The notes under the pieces: generated by a model
What the model saw: only the letters and a program-made list of their open reading frames with translations
The model's database searches: none
Told to the model about the DNA's origin: nothing
Translations under genes and position numbers: made by a program
Shown here: positions 5,262-5,673 of the stretch, in pieces
How positions within the stretch are numbered: position 1 is the stretch's first letter
Layout of the letters: each line of letters opens with the position of its first letter
Source: Candidatus Solincola tengchongensis
GTDB taxonomy: Bacteria; Actinomycetota; Geothermincolia; Geothermincolales; RBG-13-55-18
NCBI GenBank assembly: GCA_015711895.1
Contig: MU158645.1
Span: 1-5,673, forward strand
Length of the DNA stretch: 5,673 nt
Direction: 5' to 3'

Positions 5262-5396
5262 TCTGGCTTTTCCGCGTGCTGGGGCTTGTCCGGCGAGGTC
5301 CGTGCGGGGAGAAGGTTCCTTTGGCCGGGTGAAATCGACTGATGCGGCTTGTGTTCGGCACATCGGACAGTGGTGGGCCGAATGGGCGGCTCACGA

Positions 5397-5423
5397 CCGT
5401 TACGAAAAGGCCCGATGTAACGG
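5397..5423. repeat. 7-bp inverted repeat
   Basis: CCGTTAC (5397-5403) pairs with GTAACGG (5417-5423) across a 13-nt loop. A second, longer-range pair, ACATCGG (5360-5366) with CCGATGT (5412-5418), overlaps the right arm and would compete with it. No T-tract follows. Confidence 0.4.
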
Positions 5424-5673
5424 CTCAGGGGACCGGTACCAGGGCGGCGACTGGCGAAGGATTCCTTTCCCGCTGCAGGCGTTATCCGGTGAAGCCGTGT
5501 TGAGGGTCCTTACCCGCGCAAACCGGCCCGCAAAGGCGTCAGCATTCGGCAGGAGGTATGGGAAAACGCGACAGCGGCCCTTCGCGCCACCGGTGCCGGG
5601 CGGCGCGGCCCTAAGTACGGATCTTCGGGTGGAGATGCCGGATTCGGCTCGAGGGCTCGGGTGCCGTGCATGC

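Larger units (their letters stand above)
5155..5673. other. unassigned region to the right edge, no recognisable gene
   Basis: I see no protein or RNA family here. One plus-strand frame is free of stops from 5239 to the window end (145 codons). Its third positions show a weaker G/C preference than the neighbouring genes, no start has a well-spaced ribosome site, and the translation is not protein-like overall. AGGAGG at 5551-5556 sits only one base from ATG 5558, which opens just 18 codons. The tract holds the repeats listed separately and an inverted repeat CGCGCC/GGCGCG (5583-5588 and 5602-5607). Signatures of RNase P RNA, tmRNA, SRP RNA and common riboswitches were looked for by eye and not found. 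Confidence 0.5.

Noticed and set aside
5064..5363. 99-codon minus-strand frame that runs into the tRNA
   Set aside because: Its C-terminal end is translated tRNA sequence, a common false gene; no ribosome site or protein-like pattern.
1..5673. CRISPR array, insertion sequence or defence system
   Set aside because: No regularly spaced repeats with unique spacers, no transposase motifs and no terminal inverted repeats were found; most of the window is conserved housekeeping.

Overview
The window is GC-rich bacterial chromosome. Coding third positions are mostly G or C, the genes have strong Shine-Dalgarno sequences, and several starts overlap the preceding stop. The order murI, metallo-beta-lactamase-fold phosphodiesterase-like gene, rph, rdgB is the same as in Mycobacterium tuberculosis (Rv1338 to Rv1341). 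This points to Actinomycetota. ATA (Ile) and AGG (Arg) codons are used more freely than in mycobacteria or Streptomyces, so a deep-branching or thermophilic actinobacterial lineage is plausible. That taxonomic call is an inference.

Layout. Positions 1-1459 hold a two-gene minus-strand operon: a small 135-residue protein of unproven role, then a GMC-family FAD-dependent oxidoreductase. The two are joined by an ATGA stop/start overlap, and the oxidoreductase runs off the left edge. Positions 1460-1915 are a 456-bp divergent intergenic region with no convincing gene. It contains two sizeable inverted repeats, a tandem 11-bp repeat that ends in an extended -10 promoter, and a hairpin in the 5' leader of murI. 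Positions 1916-4866 hold a tightly packed plus-strand operon of four genes with successive overlaps of 10, 8 and 4 nt: glutamate racemase (cell wall D-glutamate), a metallo-beta-lactamase-fold enzyme resembling the actinobacterial cAMP phosphodiesterase Rv1339, ribonuclease PH (tRNA 3'-end trimming) and RdgB/HAM1 (removal of ITP, XTP and dITP). Positions 4867-5032 are non-coding. A tRNA-Gly(UCC) with an encoded CCA lies on the minus strand at 5033-5108, facing rdgB. Positions 5109-5673 have no recognisable gene but contain the tRNA promoter, a 14-bp tandem repeat and several inverted repeats.

The plus-strand operon is conserved housekeeping. The main non-routine signals are a 14-nt promoter core (GGTTGTGYTAAAAT) present both upstream of murI and upstream of the tRNA, the structured murI leader, the pairing of the GMC enzyme with a small coupled protein, and the unexplained right-hand 500 bp. 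I did not find clear evidence of a wholly new system.
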